DNA of 64,000 nucleotides. It comes from Thioalkalivibrio sp. ALMg11 (GTDB lineage: Bacteria > Pseudomonadota > Gammaproteobacteria > Ectothiorhodospirales > Ectothiorhodospiraceae). The position numbers were made by a program, and so were the translations under genes. Under the pieces are notes generated by a model that did no database searches, had not been told where the DNA came from, and was given only the letters and a program-made list of their open reading frames with translations. The stretch covers positions 35,001 through 99,000 of the forward strand of contig NZ_KB898871.1 of NCBI RefSeq assembly GCF_000377905.1, written 5' to 3'. Shown piece by piece: positions 37,589 to 46,293 of the stretch (its first letter is position 1; the number at the start of each line of letters is the position of its first letter).

Positions 37589-38250
37589 CACGTCTCGTCC
37601 GGCCCTAGCTGCCAACGACCGATGCGCGCGCGCAGCTCGACCTCGTCGCGCTCAAGCACCATGGCGACCGGCATGGGGACACCATCGACCTTCTCGAACT
37701 CGGTGTATTCGATGGTCCAGCCGGACTGCAGGATCTCCAGCGGCCGCCCGTCTGCGTCGATATCCAGCTGATAGGAGGCCTCGGGGTGCAACAGGCCGCG
37801 CACCCAGTAGATCATGCCGCTGACGGGGATGGATTCGCCCAGCACCCGGGCCACCAGGGTATCCGGGTCCTGCGCCTGGAAGCGCTCGCCGGACCGTGTG
37901 ACCAGCAGCGCGCGCCCGTTATCGGAGAGCGTCAGACGCCCGCCGCCGCGCCCCATCGGGCCGGACAGGTCCAGCACATGCTGGCCTTCCTGCACGCGCC
38001 AGTTGAGCTGGGCCGACCAGTATTCCTCCCCGGAGGCCAGCCCCAGACGCGCCACCAGCCGCCAGCTGTCCAGCGCCGCCAGCTGCTCGGTGCGCTCCTC
38101 GAAGGCCGCCTCGGCCGCCGGCGAGGTGTCCGCCTCGGGCAAAGGGGCAGCACAGCCCGCGAGCAACAGCCCCCAGCCACCCACCAGCCCGGCCAGCCAC
38201 CCGGCGCCCCGGATCCGTCGTGGTTGTCGCGTCATCCCCTGCCGGTTCAT
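37585..38250 (-). CDS. lolB: Outer membrane lipoprotein LolB
   Basis: Receives lipoproteins from LolA and inserts them in the outer membrane. The 221-residue precursor has a basic start and a lipoprotein signal ending in LLAGC (Cys33 region), followed by the LolB beta fold: WRLVARLGLASGEEYWSAQLNW, LSGPMGRGGGRLTLSDNG, MIYWVRGLL, and SGWTIEYTEFEKVDG near the end. The start overlaps the TPR gene stop (ATGA). The position between a TPR gene and ispE is the classical one. Confidence 0.92.
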   Translation of the reverse strand: MNRQGMTRQPRRIRGAGWLAGLVGGWGLLLAGCAAPLPEADTSPAAEAAFEERTEQLAALDSWRLVARLGLASGEEYWSAQLNWRVQEGQHVLDLSGPMGRGGGRLTLSDNGRALLVTRSGERFQAQDPDTLVARVLGESIPVSGMIYWVRGLLHPEASYQLDIDADGRPLEILQSGWTIEYTEFEKVDGVPMPVAMVLERDEVELRARIGRWQLGPDETW

Positions 38251-39962
38251 TCGATCAGATCGTTGCGCACACGCTGCAGGCGCTCATGCTCGGGCTCGCG
38301 TTGCAGCGCGGCCTCGAGGACCTCCCGGGCTTCTTCGCGCTCGCCGCGCTCCCACAACACCACCGCCAGATTACTGGCGATCTCGCCGTCGTCCGCCAGC
38401 GCGTAGGCCCGCCGCAGCTGAGTCTCGGCCTCCTCCAGCCGGCCCAGGCGATACAGGACCCAGCCATAGCTGTCGATGATCGCGGCGTCATCCGGCGCCT
38501 GCTCGTAGGCGCGCAAAATCAATTCGTAGGCCTCGTCATAGCGCTCGGTGCGATCCGCCAGGGTATACCCGAGCGCATTCAGCGCCGCGACGTTCTCCGG
38601 GTCGGACTCGAGGATCGTGCGGAAATCGGCCTCGGCCGCCGCGATATTGTCCTCGCGCTCGTGGACCAACCCGCGCAGGTACAACAACTGTGTATTGCCG
38701 GGAAACTGCACCAGGCCGCGGTTCAACCGGCTGCGGGCCTCGGCATGCTCGCCCTGCTCGCGCAGGGCGTTCGCCTCGGCCAGATAGGCGCGTCGGGCCA
38801 GATCGTCGTCCACGCCCTGCTGCATGGGGTCAAAAAGATCGCGAGCGGCCTCGGCCCCGTCGCGTCTGAGCGTCAGGCGCGCGCTGCGCAGACGGGCATC
38901 CTCGGCATGGTCGCCGGCCTCCACGCGAGCGTAGGCACCCAGGGCGGCCTCCGGCTCGTCGGCCATCTCGTGCAGGCGCCCCAGGTAGTACGCAACGTCG
39001 TTCTCGCGCTCACCCAGGGCATCCAGGCGTTCGAGGTAATCCCGCGCAGGGCCCAACTGCTCCGCCTCCAGGTTCATCAACGCCAGTGCCAGCAGGAGCT
39101 GGGTATCCTCCGGCGCCATCTCCACCAGGCGGTCCATCTCCTCGCGGGCGAAGACGTCATCCTCCATTTCGGTCAGGACCTGCGCGTATCCCAGACGGGC
39201 CTCGCGGTTGTCCGGGTGGGCCTCCACGGTCGCGCGCAGGGTCTCGATCGCCGCATCGTCATGCCCGGCATCGCTCTGGGCCCGTGCATGCAGCAAACGC
39301 AGCTGGACCGATTCCGGGAAGCGTTCGGCGGCCCGCTCGGTCACCGCAAGCACCTCCTCGCCCGGCTCGCCAAAGCGCAGCGCGGCCTCGGCCTGCACGC
39401 GATGCACACCCACGTCGTCGCGGCGGCGCTCGGCCAGCAGGTGCATGGTCTCCAGAGCCGCCTGCTGATCCTGAGCCTGACCAATCACACCACCCAGGGT
39501 CGCGTAGGGATCGCCGCCCTGCACCACGACGCGATTCATCAGCGAATCCAGCTGTTCGGCCGCCTGCTCGGCATCGCCGGCGTTGATCCGCAGGACCGTC
39601 GAGACCTGGCTGGCATCAGTGCTCTCGGGGGCCAGGCGCAGCCAGCGGTCGGCCGAACGCTGTGCGTGTCCCGGTTCGCGCGCGAACAAGGCGATCCGGG
39701 TGGCACGCTCGGCAATGACCGGATCGTCGCTCAGCAACGCCGCGGCCCCGTAATAGCGCGCCGCCTCGGCATGCTCGCCGGAGCGCACCGCGATCTCGGC
39801 GGCCAGGACGCTGAACATCAGCACAGCCTCCGGATCCTGGGTCTGCATCAAGGGCAGCACCTCGGGGCGATCCGACTCCGGCGATTCGGAGGCGTCCAGC
39901 TGGGTATGCGCGCACCCCGCCAGGGAGAACACGGCGGTGAGCGCGAGCAGGCTTCGAATCAT
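38247..39962 (-). CDS. Tetratricopeptide-repeat lipoprotein
   Basis: The 571-residue predicted lipoprotein has a signal ending FSLAGC (Cys16 region) and then a nearly continuous array of helical TPR units. Clear ones include the stretch AALNALGYTLADR and the pair ending YGWVLYRLGRLEEAETQLRR. It belongs to the large TPR proteins found beside hemA and lolB in Pseudomonas and relatives. The function is not established; an envelope assembly or scaffold role is inference. The ATG at 39962 starts right at the signal peptide; an upstream ATG adds seven residues. It is divergent from hemA across a 214-bp spacer. Confidence 0.85.
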   Translation of the reverse strand: MIRSLLALTAVFSLAGCAHTQLDASESPESDRPEVLPLMQTQDPEAVLMFSVLAAEIAVRSGEHAEAARYYGAAALLSDDPVIAERATRIALFAREPGHAQRSADRWLRLAPESTDASQVSTVLRINAGDAEQAAEQLDSLMNRVVVQGGDPYATLGGVIGQAQDQQAALETMHLLAERRRDDVGVHRVQAEAALRFGEPGEEVLAVTERAAERFPESVQLRLLHARAQSDAGHDDAAIETLRATVEAHPDNREARLGYAQVLTEMEDDVFAREEMDRLVEMAPEDTQLLLALALMNLEAEQLGPARDYLERLDALGERENDVAYYLGRLHEMADEPEAALGAYARVEAGDHAEDARLRSARLTLRRDGAEAARDLFDPMQQGVDDDLARRAYLAEANALREQGEHAEARSRLNRGLVQFPGNTQLLYLRGLVHEREDNIAAAEADFRTILESDPENVAALNALGYTLADRTERYDEAYELILRAYEQAPDDAAIIDSYGWVLYRLGRLEEAETQLRRAYALADDGEIASNLAVVLWERGEREEAREVLEAALQREPEHERLQRVRNDLIE

Positions 39963-40021
39963 GTTGTGTCCAATCGGAATCATTGCGGCCATATCGGATG
40001 GGACGGGGCAGCGGCCCCCAG

Positions 40022-40058
40022 GGTTCCACAGCTCTGGTGCCACAATTCGGGTGCCACA
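40022..40058. promoter_or_regulatory. Three 9-bp direct repeats with 14-bp period
   Basis: GGTTCCACA (40022-40030), GGTGCCACA (40036-40044) and GGTGCCACA (40050-40058) are separated by 5-bp spacers, in the divergent spacer between hemA and the TPR-lolB-ispE run. Their regular spacing suggests a protein-binding array. No regulator is known to me for this motif. Confidence 0.4.
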
Positions 40059-40176
40059 CGAGCGGGTATACGGATGCACCCGGCCGGCGCGCGCCCCTCC
40101 TGCTAACCGTACAGCACAGTACACTATCGGGAAATTCGGCCACGCGCCCGCGTTTTCCGGCACAATACGCGCCAGC

Positions 40177-41475
40177 ATGCTGTTCACTCTCGGGATCAAT
40201 CACAAGACGGCTCCGGTCGCCATTCGCGAACGGCTCTCCGTCAACGAGCACGAGCTCGGCGAGGCCCTACACTCGCTGCGCTCCGGCGTGCTGTTGCCGG
40301 AAACCGCGATCCTGTCCACCTGCAACCGCACCGAGGTGTACTTCCGCGAGGACGATCAGCAAAGCGAACAACGCGTCATCGACTGGATCGGCGGCTACCA
40401 CGGCATCGACCGCGACGAGCTGAAACCCTACCTCTACCTGCACCACGATGGCTCGGCCGTGCGTCACACTCTGCGCGTAGCCAGCGGGCTGGATTCCATG
40501 GTCCTCGGCGAACCGCAGATCCTGGGGCAGATGAAGACCGCCTACCAGCACGCCCACAACGCCGGTACGCTCGGGCGCTCGCTGGAACGCCTGTTCCAGC
40601 ACGCCTTTGCCACCGCCAAGGACGTGCGCACCCAGACCGCCATCGGCCAGAGCGCGGTCTCGGTCGCCTTCGCGGCGGTGTCGCTGGCACGCCAGATCTT
40701 CGGCGACCTGAAGCCGCTGACCGCCCTGGTGATCGGCGCCGGCGAGACCATCGAACTCGCCCTGCAGCACCTCTCCGGAGGCGGCATCGGCAACGTCATC
40801 GTCGCCAACCGCACGGTGGACCGCGCCCGCGCCGTGGCCGGCCGCTTCGACGCCGAGGCCATCAGCCTCGACCAGCTCCCGGATCGCATGGCCGATGCCG
40901 ACATCGTGATCTCCTCCACCGCCGCGCCGCTACCGATCCTCGGCAAGGGCGCGGTGGAACGCGCCCTGCGCAAGCGTCGGCACAAGCCGATGTTCATGGT
41001 GGACATCGCCGTGCCACGCGACATCGAACCCGAGGTCGGCGATCTCGAGGACGTCTACCTCTACACGGTGGACGACCTCCAGGAGGTCATCGACGAGAAC
41101 ATGGCGTCGCGCCAGGCCGCTGCCGAACAGGCTGAGGAAATCATCACCCAGCGTGCCGGCGAATTCATGCGCTGGCTGCGTGCCCGCGACTCGGTGGACA
41201 GCATCCGCCAGCTGCGCCAGCGTGCCGACAGCGTGAAGGCCGAGGCGCTGGCCAAGGCCGAGGCCATGCTGCGCGCCGGCAAGTCGCCCGAGGAAGCGAT
41301 GCAGCTGCTGGCGCACAACCTGACCAACAAGCTGATGCACTTCCCCTGCAAATCCCTGAACACCGCGGCCCACGAGGGCGACGCCCGCCTGCTGGAGGCC
41401 GCCCATCGGCTGTTCCAGCTGCCCGCCCCGGAAGACGACCCCGGCGACGATCCCGACTCCGGCACCCCCTCGTGA
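40177..41475 (+). CDS. hemA: Glutamyl-tRNA reductase
   Basis: First enzyme of C5-type heme synthesis: reduces glutamyl-tRNA-Glu to glutamate-1-semialdehyde, which HemL converts. The 432-residue protein has the catalytic cysteine C49 in [10 protein letters not shown], the segment [18 protein letters not shown], the NADPH-binding [15 protein letters not shown], and a C-terminal dimerisation helix. The ATG at 40177 gives the standard start [17 protein letters not shown]. The stop overlaps prfA. hemA-prfA-prmC is a conserved operon. Confidence 0.96.
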   Translation: MLFTLGINHKTAPVAIRERLSVNEHELGEALHSLRSGVLLPETAILSTCNRTEVYFREDDQQSEQRVIDWIGGYHGIDRDELKPYLYLHHDGSAVRHTLRVASGLDSMVLGEPQILGQMKTAYQHAHNAGTLGRSLERLFQHAFATAKDVRTQTAIGQSAVSVAFAAVSLARQIFGDLKPLTALVIGAGETIELALQHLSGGGIGNVIVANRTVDRARAVAGRFDAEAISLDQLPDRMADADIVISSTAAPLPILGKGAVERALRKRRHKPMFMVDIAVPRDIEPEVGDLEDVYLYTVDDLQEVIDENMASRQAAAEQAEEIITQRAGEFMRWLRARDSVDSIRQLRQRADSVKAEALAKAEAMLRAGKSPEEAMQLLAHNLTNKLMHFPCKSLNTAAHEGDARLLEAAHRLFQLPAPEDDPGDDPDSGTPS

Positions 41476-42557
41476 AGGCCTCGTTCCGCACCAAACTCGA
41501 GGGCCTGGCCGAACGCCACGCCGAGATCGCGCAGCTGATGGCCACCCCGGACGCCGCCGAGGACCCGGACCAGCTGCGCCGCCTGTCACAGGAATACAGC
41601 CAGCTGGAACCGGTGGCCGAGGCCTGGAAGGCCTGGCACGACAACCACGCGGCGCTGGAAGAGGCGCGCGCGATGCTCGAGGACGACGACGCCGACCTGC
41701 GCGCCATGGCCGAGGCCGAGATCGAGTCCCTGACCGAACAGACCGAGGCGCTGGAGGCAGAACTCTACCGCCACCTGATCCCGAGCGACCCGCACGACAA
41801 CGCCAACGTGTTCCTGGAGATCCGCGCCGGGACCGGCGGCGACGAGGCTGCAATCTTCGCCGGCGACCTGCTGCGCATGTACACCCGCTACGCCGAGAAC
41901 CAGCGCTGGAAGCTGGAGATCCTCAACGTCAGCGAGGGCGAGCACGGCGGCTACCGCGAGGTGATCGCGCGCCTGGCGGGGCAAGGCGCCTACTCGCGGC
42001 TCAAGTTCGAATCCGGCGCCCATCGCGTGCAGCGCGTCCCCGAGACCGAATCCCAGGGCCGCATCCACACCTCCGCCGCAACGGTCGCCATCCTGCCGGA
42101 ACTGGAGGAGGTCGAGATGCCGGAGATCAACCCGGCCGACCTGCGCGTGGACACCTACCGTGCCTCCGGCGCCGGCGGGCAGCACATCAACAAGACCGAC
42201 TCCGCGGTGCGCCTGACCCACCTGCCTACCGGCATCGTGGTCGAGTGCCAGGAAGAGCGCTCGCAGCACAAGAACCGGGCCAAGGCACTCACCTACCTGG
42301 CCGCGCGGATGTTCGAGACCGAGCGCGAGGCCCAGGCCGCCGCGCAGAGCGCCGAGCGCAAGGGCCTGGTCGGCAGCGGCGACCGCTCCGAGCGCATCCG
42401 CACCTACAACTTCCCGCAGGGCCGCGTGACCGACCACCGCATCAACCTGACCCTGTACAAGCTGGAACAGGTCATGGCCGGAGACCTCGACCCGGTCATC
42501 GACCCGCTAATCCACGAATACCAGGCCGAGCAGCTCGCCACCCTCGCCGAGACGTAA
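41472..42557 (+). CDS. prfA: Peptide chain release factor 1
   Basis: Ends translation at UAA and UAG. The 361-residue protein has the recognition-loop region with the PxT-type motif, the catalytic GGQ at residues 235-237 in [18 protein letters not shown], and the RF1-typical [14 protein letters not shown]. The start is GTG at 41472, overlapping the hemA stop as GTGA. The stop TAA shares its last A with the prmC ATG. PrmC methylates the GGQ glutamine, so the modifying enzyme is translated right after its substrate. Confidence 0.96.
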   Translation: MKASFRTKLEGLAERHAEIAQLMATPDAAEDPDQLRRLSQEYSQLEPVAEAWKAWHDNHAALEEARAMLEDDDADLRAMAEAEIESLTEQTEALEAELYRHLIPSDPHDNANVFLEIRAGTGGDEAAIFAGDLLRMYTRYAENQRWKLEILNVSEGEHGGYREVIARLAGQGAYSRLKFESGAHRVQRVPETESQGRIHTSAATVAILPELEEVEMPEINPADLRVDTYRASGAGGQHINKTDSAVRLTHLPTGIVVECQEERSQHKNRAKALTYLAARMFETEREAQAAAQSAERKGLVGSGDRSERIRTYNFPQGRVTDHRINLTLYKLEQVMAGDLDPVIDPLIHEYQAEQLATLAET

Positions 42558-43411
42558 TGGACACGCCGCCCACGCTGGATGCCCTGCTGCGGGACCTGCG
42601 CATCCGCCTGCAGGACGCCGGCATAGAAAACCCCGGCCTGGAAGCCCGCATGCTGCTGGGCGCCGCTACCAGTCGGGACACCGCGCAGCTGATCGCACAC
42701 GGCACCGACCCGGCCACCCCCGCACAAGCCACCCGCGTGGACGCGCTATGCCGGCGCCGCTGCGCTGGCGAGCCGATGGCCCATATCCTCGGCCGGCGCA
42801 GCTTCTGGACGCTGGACCTGGGCGTCTCCCCCGCCTGCCTGATCCCGCGGCCGGAGACCGAGCTGCTGGTGGAACAGGCGCTGTCCGTGATCGACGAGTT
42901 GGACACCGACAAGCCCCGAGTGCTCGACCTGGGCACCGGCCCCGGTACCATCATCCTGGCGCTGAAGAGCGAACGCCCGGGCATCCTCGCCTTTGCCAGC
43001 GACCGCAGCGAGGGTGCCCTGCAGCAGGCGCAGACCAATGCGCGCGAGCTGGGGCTCCCGGTTCACCTGTGGCAAGGCCACTGGCTCGACGCGCTGGCCC
43101 CGCAGCCGCACTTCGACGTCATCACCTGCAACCCGCCCTACATCGACCCGGGCGACCCGCACCTGACGCGCGGCGACCTGCGCTTCGAGCCGCGCACCGC
43201 CCTGGCCGCGGAGGAGCACGGCCTGGCCGACCTGCACCGGGTGATCGACACCGCTCGTGCCTGCCTGAAGCCGGGAGGCTGGCTGCTCCTGGAACACGGC
43301 TTCGATCAGGGCGAGCGCGTTCGACGACGGCTACAGCAGGCAGGCTATCGGGACATTGACACCCTGAAGGACCCCGCCGGCCACGAACGGACCAGCCTGG
43401 GGAAACACTGA
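42557..43411 (+). CDS. prmC: Peptide chain release factor N5-glutamine methyltransferase
   Basis: Methylates the GGQ glutamine of RF1 and RF2. The 284-residue protein has a helical N-terminal domain (about 1-90), SAM-binding motif VLDLGTGPGTIILAL, and the catalytic NPPY at N192-Y195 in DVITCNPPYIDPGDP. The canonical first motif usually reads GTGSGxI; here it is GTGPGTI, a mild variant. The stop-start overlap with prfA (TAATG) suggests coupling. Confidence 0.94.
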   Translation: MDTPPTLDALLRDLRIRLQDAGIENPGLEARMLLGAATSRDTAQLIAHGTDPATPAQATRVDALCRRRCAGEPMAHILGRRSFWTLDLGVSPACLIPRPETELLVEQALSVIDELDTDKPRVLDLGTGPGTIILALKSERPGILAFASDRSEGALQQAQTNARELGLPVHLWQGHWLDALAPQPHFDVITCNPPYIDPGDPHLTRGDLRFEPRTALAAEEHGLADLHRVIDTARACLKPGGWLLLEHGFDQGERVRRRLQQAGYRDIDTLKDPAGHERTSLGKH

Positions 43412-43444
43412 GCGACGTCGACGTGACGATCATGCCCCAACCTC

Positions 43445-43472
43445 AAAAAAGCCCCGGCCAGATGGCCGGGGC
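43445..43472 (-). terminator. Terminator of the histidine-rich secreted protein gene
   Basis: A perfect 9-bp stem (43451-43459 with 43464-43472, loop AGAT) is followed on the minus strand by six T (43445-43450). It lies 26 bp after the stop of the leftward gene. It also follows prmC on the other strand, without a T run. Confidence 0.85.
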
Positions 43473-43497
43473 CTCACATGTGACAGTCCCTCCCGGG

Positions 43498-43848
43498 TCA
43501 GAACGGCAAACGCAGGTGCAGGTTGACCGAACCGCTGGGCGAAGACCGGTGGCGGTAGCGACTCGAACGATTGTCGTAGTAGTGATAGTGATGATGCTCG
43601 TGACTACGCGAATGCTTGCGATGGCCACGCCCACGGCTCTTCGCACGCTTCGCCTGCTTGTGCCCCCGCGCGCCGGGATGGCCACGGTAATTCTTGTGCT
43701 CCCTCGAATGGCCGTGACGCACGTGCTGCAGGGCACCCGCATCGAAGGTCGAGGCACCCGCCGCCGAGACCTGCTGGGCCGCATGCGTCGGGGCGGACAG
43801 GGCGAGCGCCAGCAGCGCGGCCGGCGCCAGAATGACGAGTCGTTTCAT
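43498..43848 (-). CDS. Secreted histidine- and arginine-rich small protein
   Basis: Not recognised as a named family. The 116-residue precursor has a clear Sec signal peptide (MKRLVILAPAALLALALSAP, cleavage near THA-AQ). The mature part of about 90 residues is extremely basic and rich in His, Arg, Lys, Ser and Tyr (GHSREHKNYRGHPGARGHK; HSRSHEHHHYHYYDNRSS). It ends SVNLHLRLPF with a terminal phenylalanine, as in many outer-membrane-directed proteins. The ATG at 43848 has AAGGAGGGA upstream. It has its own terminator. Metal binding (Ni, Cu, Zn) or binding to anionic polymers is plausible from composition but unproven. Confidence 0.75.
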   Translation of the reverse strand: MKRLVILAPAALLALALSAPTHAAQQVSAAGASTFDAGALQHVRHGHSREHKNYRGHPGARGHKQAKRAKSRGRGHRKHSRSHEHHHYHYYDNRSSRYRHRSSPSGSVNLHLRLPF

Positions 43849-44017
43849 GATGGATCCCTCCTTCCATCCGGGCCAACCTGAGGAAGCGTCGGCGGCCCGG
43901 GGTTGTGGCAAGATTGCCGGGATCAAGCGTATGCAGCGTTCCTGAATGGTTCCTAACTGAGCCCGTCCACGAGCGTGACGCCGGTTACAATTCCGGCCTT
44001 ACCCCGGAGATTGCCCC

Positions 44018-44773
44018 ATGGATGACGACCAACTCCTGCGCTACAGCCGCCAGATCATGCTCCCCGGCGTGGGCATCGAAGGGCAGGAATCCCTGCAGCA
44101 GGCGCATGCAGTGATCATGGGGCTGGGCGGGCTGGGCTCGCCGGTGGCGGCCTATCTGGCCGCCGCCGGGGTGGGCCGGCTGACCCTGGTCGACCCGGAT
44201 CACGTGGAGGTGACCAACCTGCAGCGCCAGATCCTGCATACCGATGCCGACATCGGCCGCGACAAGGTGGCCTCGGCCGCGGATCGCGTGGCGGCGATGA
44301 ACCCCGGCTGCCAGGTGGAGACGCGCGCCGAACGCCTGGACGACGCGGCGATGACCCGGCTGTTCGCCAGCGCCGACGTCGTGCTGGACGGCACGGACAA
44401 CTTCGCCGCCCGCGGGGCCATCAGCCGCGCTGCACTGGCGGCCGGCGCGCCGCTGGTCTCCGGGGCGGTCATCCGCTTCGAGGGACAGCTGACCACCTTC
44501 GACTACCGCGATCCGGGGGCCGCCTGCTACCACTGCCTGTACGGCGAAGGGGGTGGCGACGAGGACACCTGCGCCGCCAACGGCGTACTGGCGAGCCTGC
44601 CCGGCGTGGTCGGCAGCCTGCAGGCAACCGAGGCCCTCAAGCTGCTCATGGGTCTGCCGACCCTGAGCGGCCGGCTGTTGATCCTCGACGGGCTCGCCAT
44701 GCAGTTCCGCGAGATCCGGCTGCGCCGCGACCCCGCCTGCCCCGCGTGTAGCCACCGCCACGCCCCGGCCTGA
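44018..44773 (+). CDS. moeB: MoeB/ThiF-family adenylyltransferase (HesA/MoeB type)
   Basis: E1-like enzyme that adenylates the C-terminal glycine of a small sulfur carrier (MoaD or ThiS). The 251-residue protein has LRYSRQIMLPGVGIEGQE at the start, the nucleotide loop GLGGLGSPVAAYLA near 35-48, NLQRQILH, the DGTDNFAAR segment, and two CxxC zinc pairs (CYHC and CPAC). The second is followed by CSH. Position after hemA-prfA-prmC is typical of moeB. ThiF and MoeB cannot be fully told apart by sequence; thiDE are distant in this window. Confidence 0.88.
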   Translation: MDDDQLLRYSRQIMLPGVGIEGQESLQQAHAVIMGLGGLGSPVAAYLAAAGVGRLTLVDPDHVEVTNLQRQILHTDADIGRDKVASAADRVAAMNPGCQVETRAERLDDAAMTRLFASADVVLDGTDNFAARGAISRAALAAGAPLVSGAVIRFEGQLTTFDYRDPGAACYHCLYGEGGGDEDTCAANGVLASLPGVVGSLQATEALKLLMGLPTLSGRLLILDGLAMQFREIRLRRDPACPACSHRHAPA

Positions 44774-44793
44774 AGCGAACGGATAGGCGCGGA

Positions 44794-45210
44794 TCAGACG
44801 CAGGAGCGCGGATGAAAGGGCAGGACCTTGCCGGGTGATGGCGGCGGGGCCACCTCGGCAATCGCCGCGCTCAGTTCCGCCTCCATCGCAGACAGCGTGC
44901 GGTTCATCACCATGCTGGCCATGGCATGGAACAGCAACAGCTCGCAGGCCACCGGGCGATGCAGGCTGCGCCGACCACGGGAATGGAAGGCAGTCCAGGC
45001 GACCACCGGCATGTCGTTCAGGACCCGGTTCACAACGATCCAGGCATCACGCTGGAGGATCAAATCCAGTTGCTTGAGCCCCGACGGTGACAGGCGGATC
45101 TCCGGGCCCAGCCGGGCCAGGGCGCGCCGCACCTGGTTGAAATAGCGCGCCTCCACCAGCCAGCCGGGGCGGACATCCAGGGTCGGGATTTCGGTATGCC
45201 GGGAATACAT
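44794..45210 (-). CDS. Hypothetical protein
   Basis: Not recognised. The 138-residue protein has no signal peptide. It holds LDVRPGWLVEARYFNQVRRA, RDAWIVVNRVLNDMPVVAWT, and a hydrophobic helix ACELLLFHAMASMVMNRTLS, then a short Pro-rich tail with a Cys near the end. The composition is soluble and the codon use resembles neighbours. The ATG at 45210 is preferred; an earlier in-frame start adds 31 residues of no clear character. It lies between convergent moeB and the hslO terminator region. Confidence 0.6.
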   Translation of the reverse strand: MYSRHTEIPTLDVRPGWLVEARYFNQVRRALARLGPEIRLSPSGLKQLDLILQRDAWIVVNRVLNDMPVVAWTAFHSRGRRSLHRPVACELLLFHAMASMVMNRTLSAMEAELSAAIAEVAPPPSPGKVLPFHPRSCV

Positions 45211-45366
45211 TGCGCCCTCGTCTACAGACTGCTGCAAGGTCAGTCTGCTTGTATAGCAAGGCCGGGGGGCGACGGTCCCTGCGGCAGAGTTGCCGGAGGT
45301 CACGACAGGCTAACGAGGTTGGCCGGGGGAAGGCTTCGGGGTCGGGGATACCCCGGAAAGCCCTGC

Positions 45367-46263
45367 CTACTGGCGGGTGTCCGGGATTGGCGGCTGGGCA
45401 GCCTCGGGGGCACAAAGGGCCTCGGCATCGACCGGATCGAAGTGGTAGTGGGCATTGCAGAACTCGCAGGTCACCTCCACCGAGCCCTGTTCCTCGATGA
45501 TGCTGCGAATCTCGTCGCGGCCCAGGCTGCGCAGGGTCTCGGCGATGCGCTCGCGCGAGCAGGGGCAGTGGAAGGTCACCGGCGTGCCGTCGAACAGGCG
45601 CACGCGATCTTCGGCGAACAGCCGGCCCAGCAGGGTGCCAGCGTCCAGTTTCAGTAGCTCGTCGGCGGTGGTGGTCTCGGCCAGGATCGTCGCTCGGTTC
45701 CACTCCTCCGAGTCGCGCGTCACCGCATCGCCGCCCTCGGCCGGCAAAGCCTGCAACAGCAGGCCGGCGGCGGACTGCGCCCCGCTCGCCAGCCACAGCC
45801 GGGTCGGCAGCTGTTCCGAGCGTTCGAAGTAGACGTTCATCGCTTCCGCCAGCGAGTCGCCCTCCAGCTCCACGACGCCCTGATAGCGCTCGCTGCCGTC
45901 GCCCGGGTCCAGCGTCAGCATCAGCCGTGCGTCCTCGCCGGCGCATTCGGCCAGTGTCGCGCCCTCCGGTGGGGTCTCGCGAAAGCGCGCCAGGCCACGC
46001 AGCCGCCCCTGACCATCGGCCTGGGCGACGATCATGTGCACCGGGCCGGGGCCGGTGATCTGCAGGATCAGCGAGCCGTCGAACTTGAGCGTGGCGGCGG
46101 TCAGGGCAACCGCCGCATAGGCCTGGCCCAGCAAGTCACGCACCACGGGCGGGTACTCGTGAAGCTCCAGCAGGGCCTGCCAGGAGGCATCCAGGTGCAC
46201 CCACTCGCCGCGTACCCCGGCCTCCTCCAGCATGAAGCGGTGGAGGGTGTCGGTCTCACGCAT
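45367..46263 (-). CDS. hslO: Redox-activated chaperone Hsp33
   Basis: Cytoplasmic holdase that is switched on by oxidative unfolding. The 298-residue protein has the N-terminal Hsp33 fold (about 1-230: GQAYAAVALTAATLKFDGSL, ARLMLTLDPGD) and the C-terminal redox switch with four zinc cysteines in CPCSRERI (CxC) and VTCEFCNAHYHFD (CxxC). All four are present. A Pro-rich tail of about 20 residues follows. Single leftward gene before gatB. Confidence 0.94.
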   Translation of the reverse strand: MRETDTLHRFMLEEAGVRGEWVHLDASWQALLELHEYPPVVRDLLGQAYAAVALTAATLKFDGSLILQITGPGPVHMIVAQADGQGRLRGLARFRETPPEGATLAECAGEDARLMLTLDPGDGSERYQGVVELEGDSLAEAMNVYFERSEQLPTRLWLASGAQSAAGLLLQALPAEGGDAVTRDSEEWNRATILAETTTADELLKLDAGTLLGRLFAEDRVRLFDGTPVTFHCPCSRERIAETLRSLGRDEIRSIIEEQGSVEVTCEFCNAHYHFDPVDAEALCAPEAAQPPIPDTRQ

Positions 46264-46293
46264 GGTGGCAGGACTCCGGAATACTCAGCTGCA

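Noticed and set aside
40020-40060. Sigma-54-like TGGCAC-N5-TTG on the minus strand before the TPR gene
   Set aside because: The second half lacks the usual GC element, and the match is a by-product of the 14-bp direct repeats.
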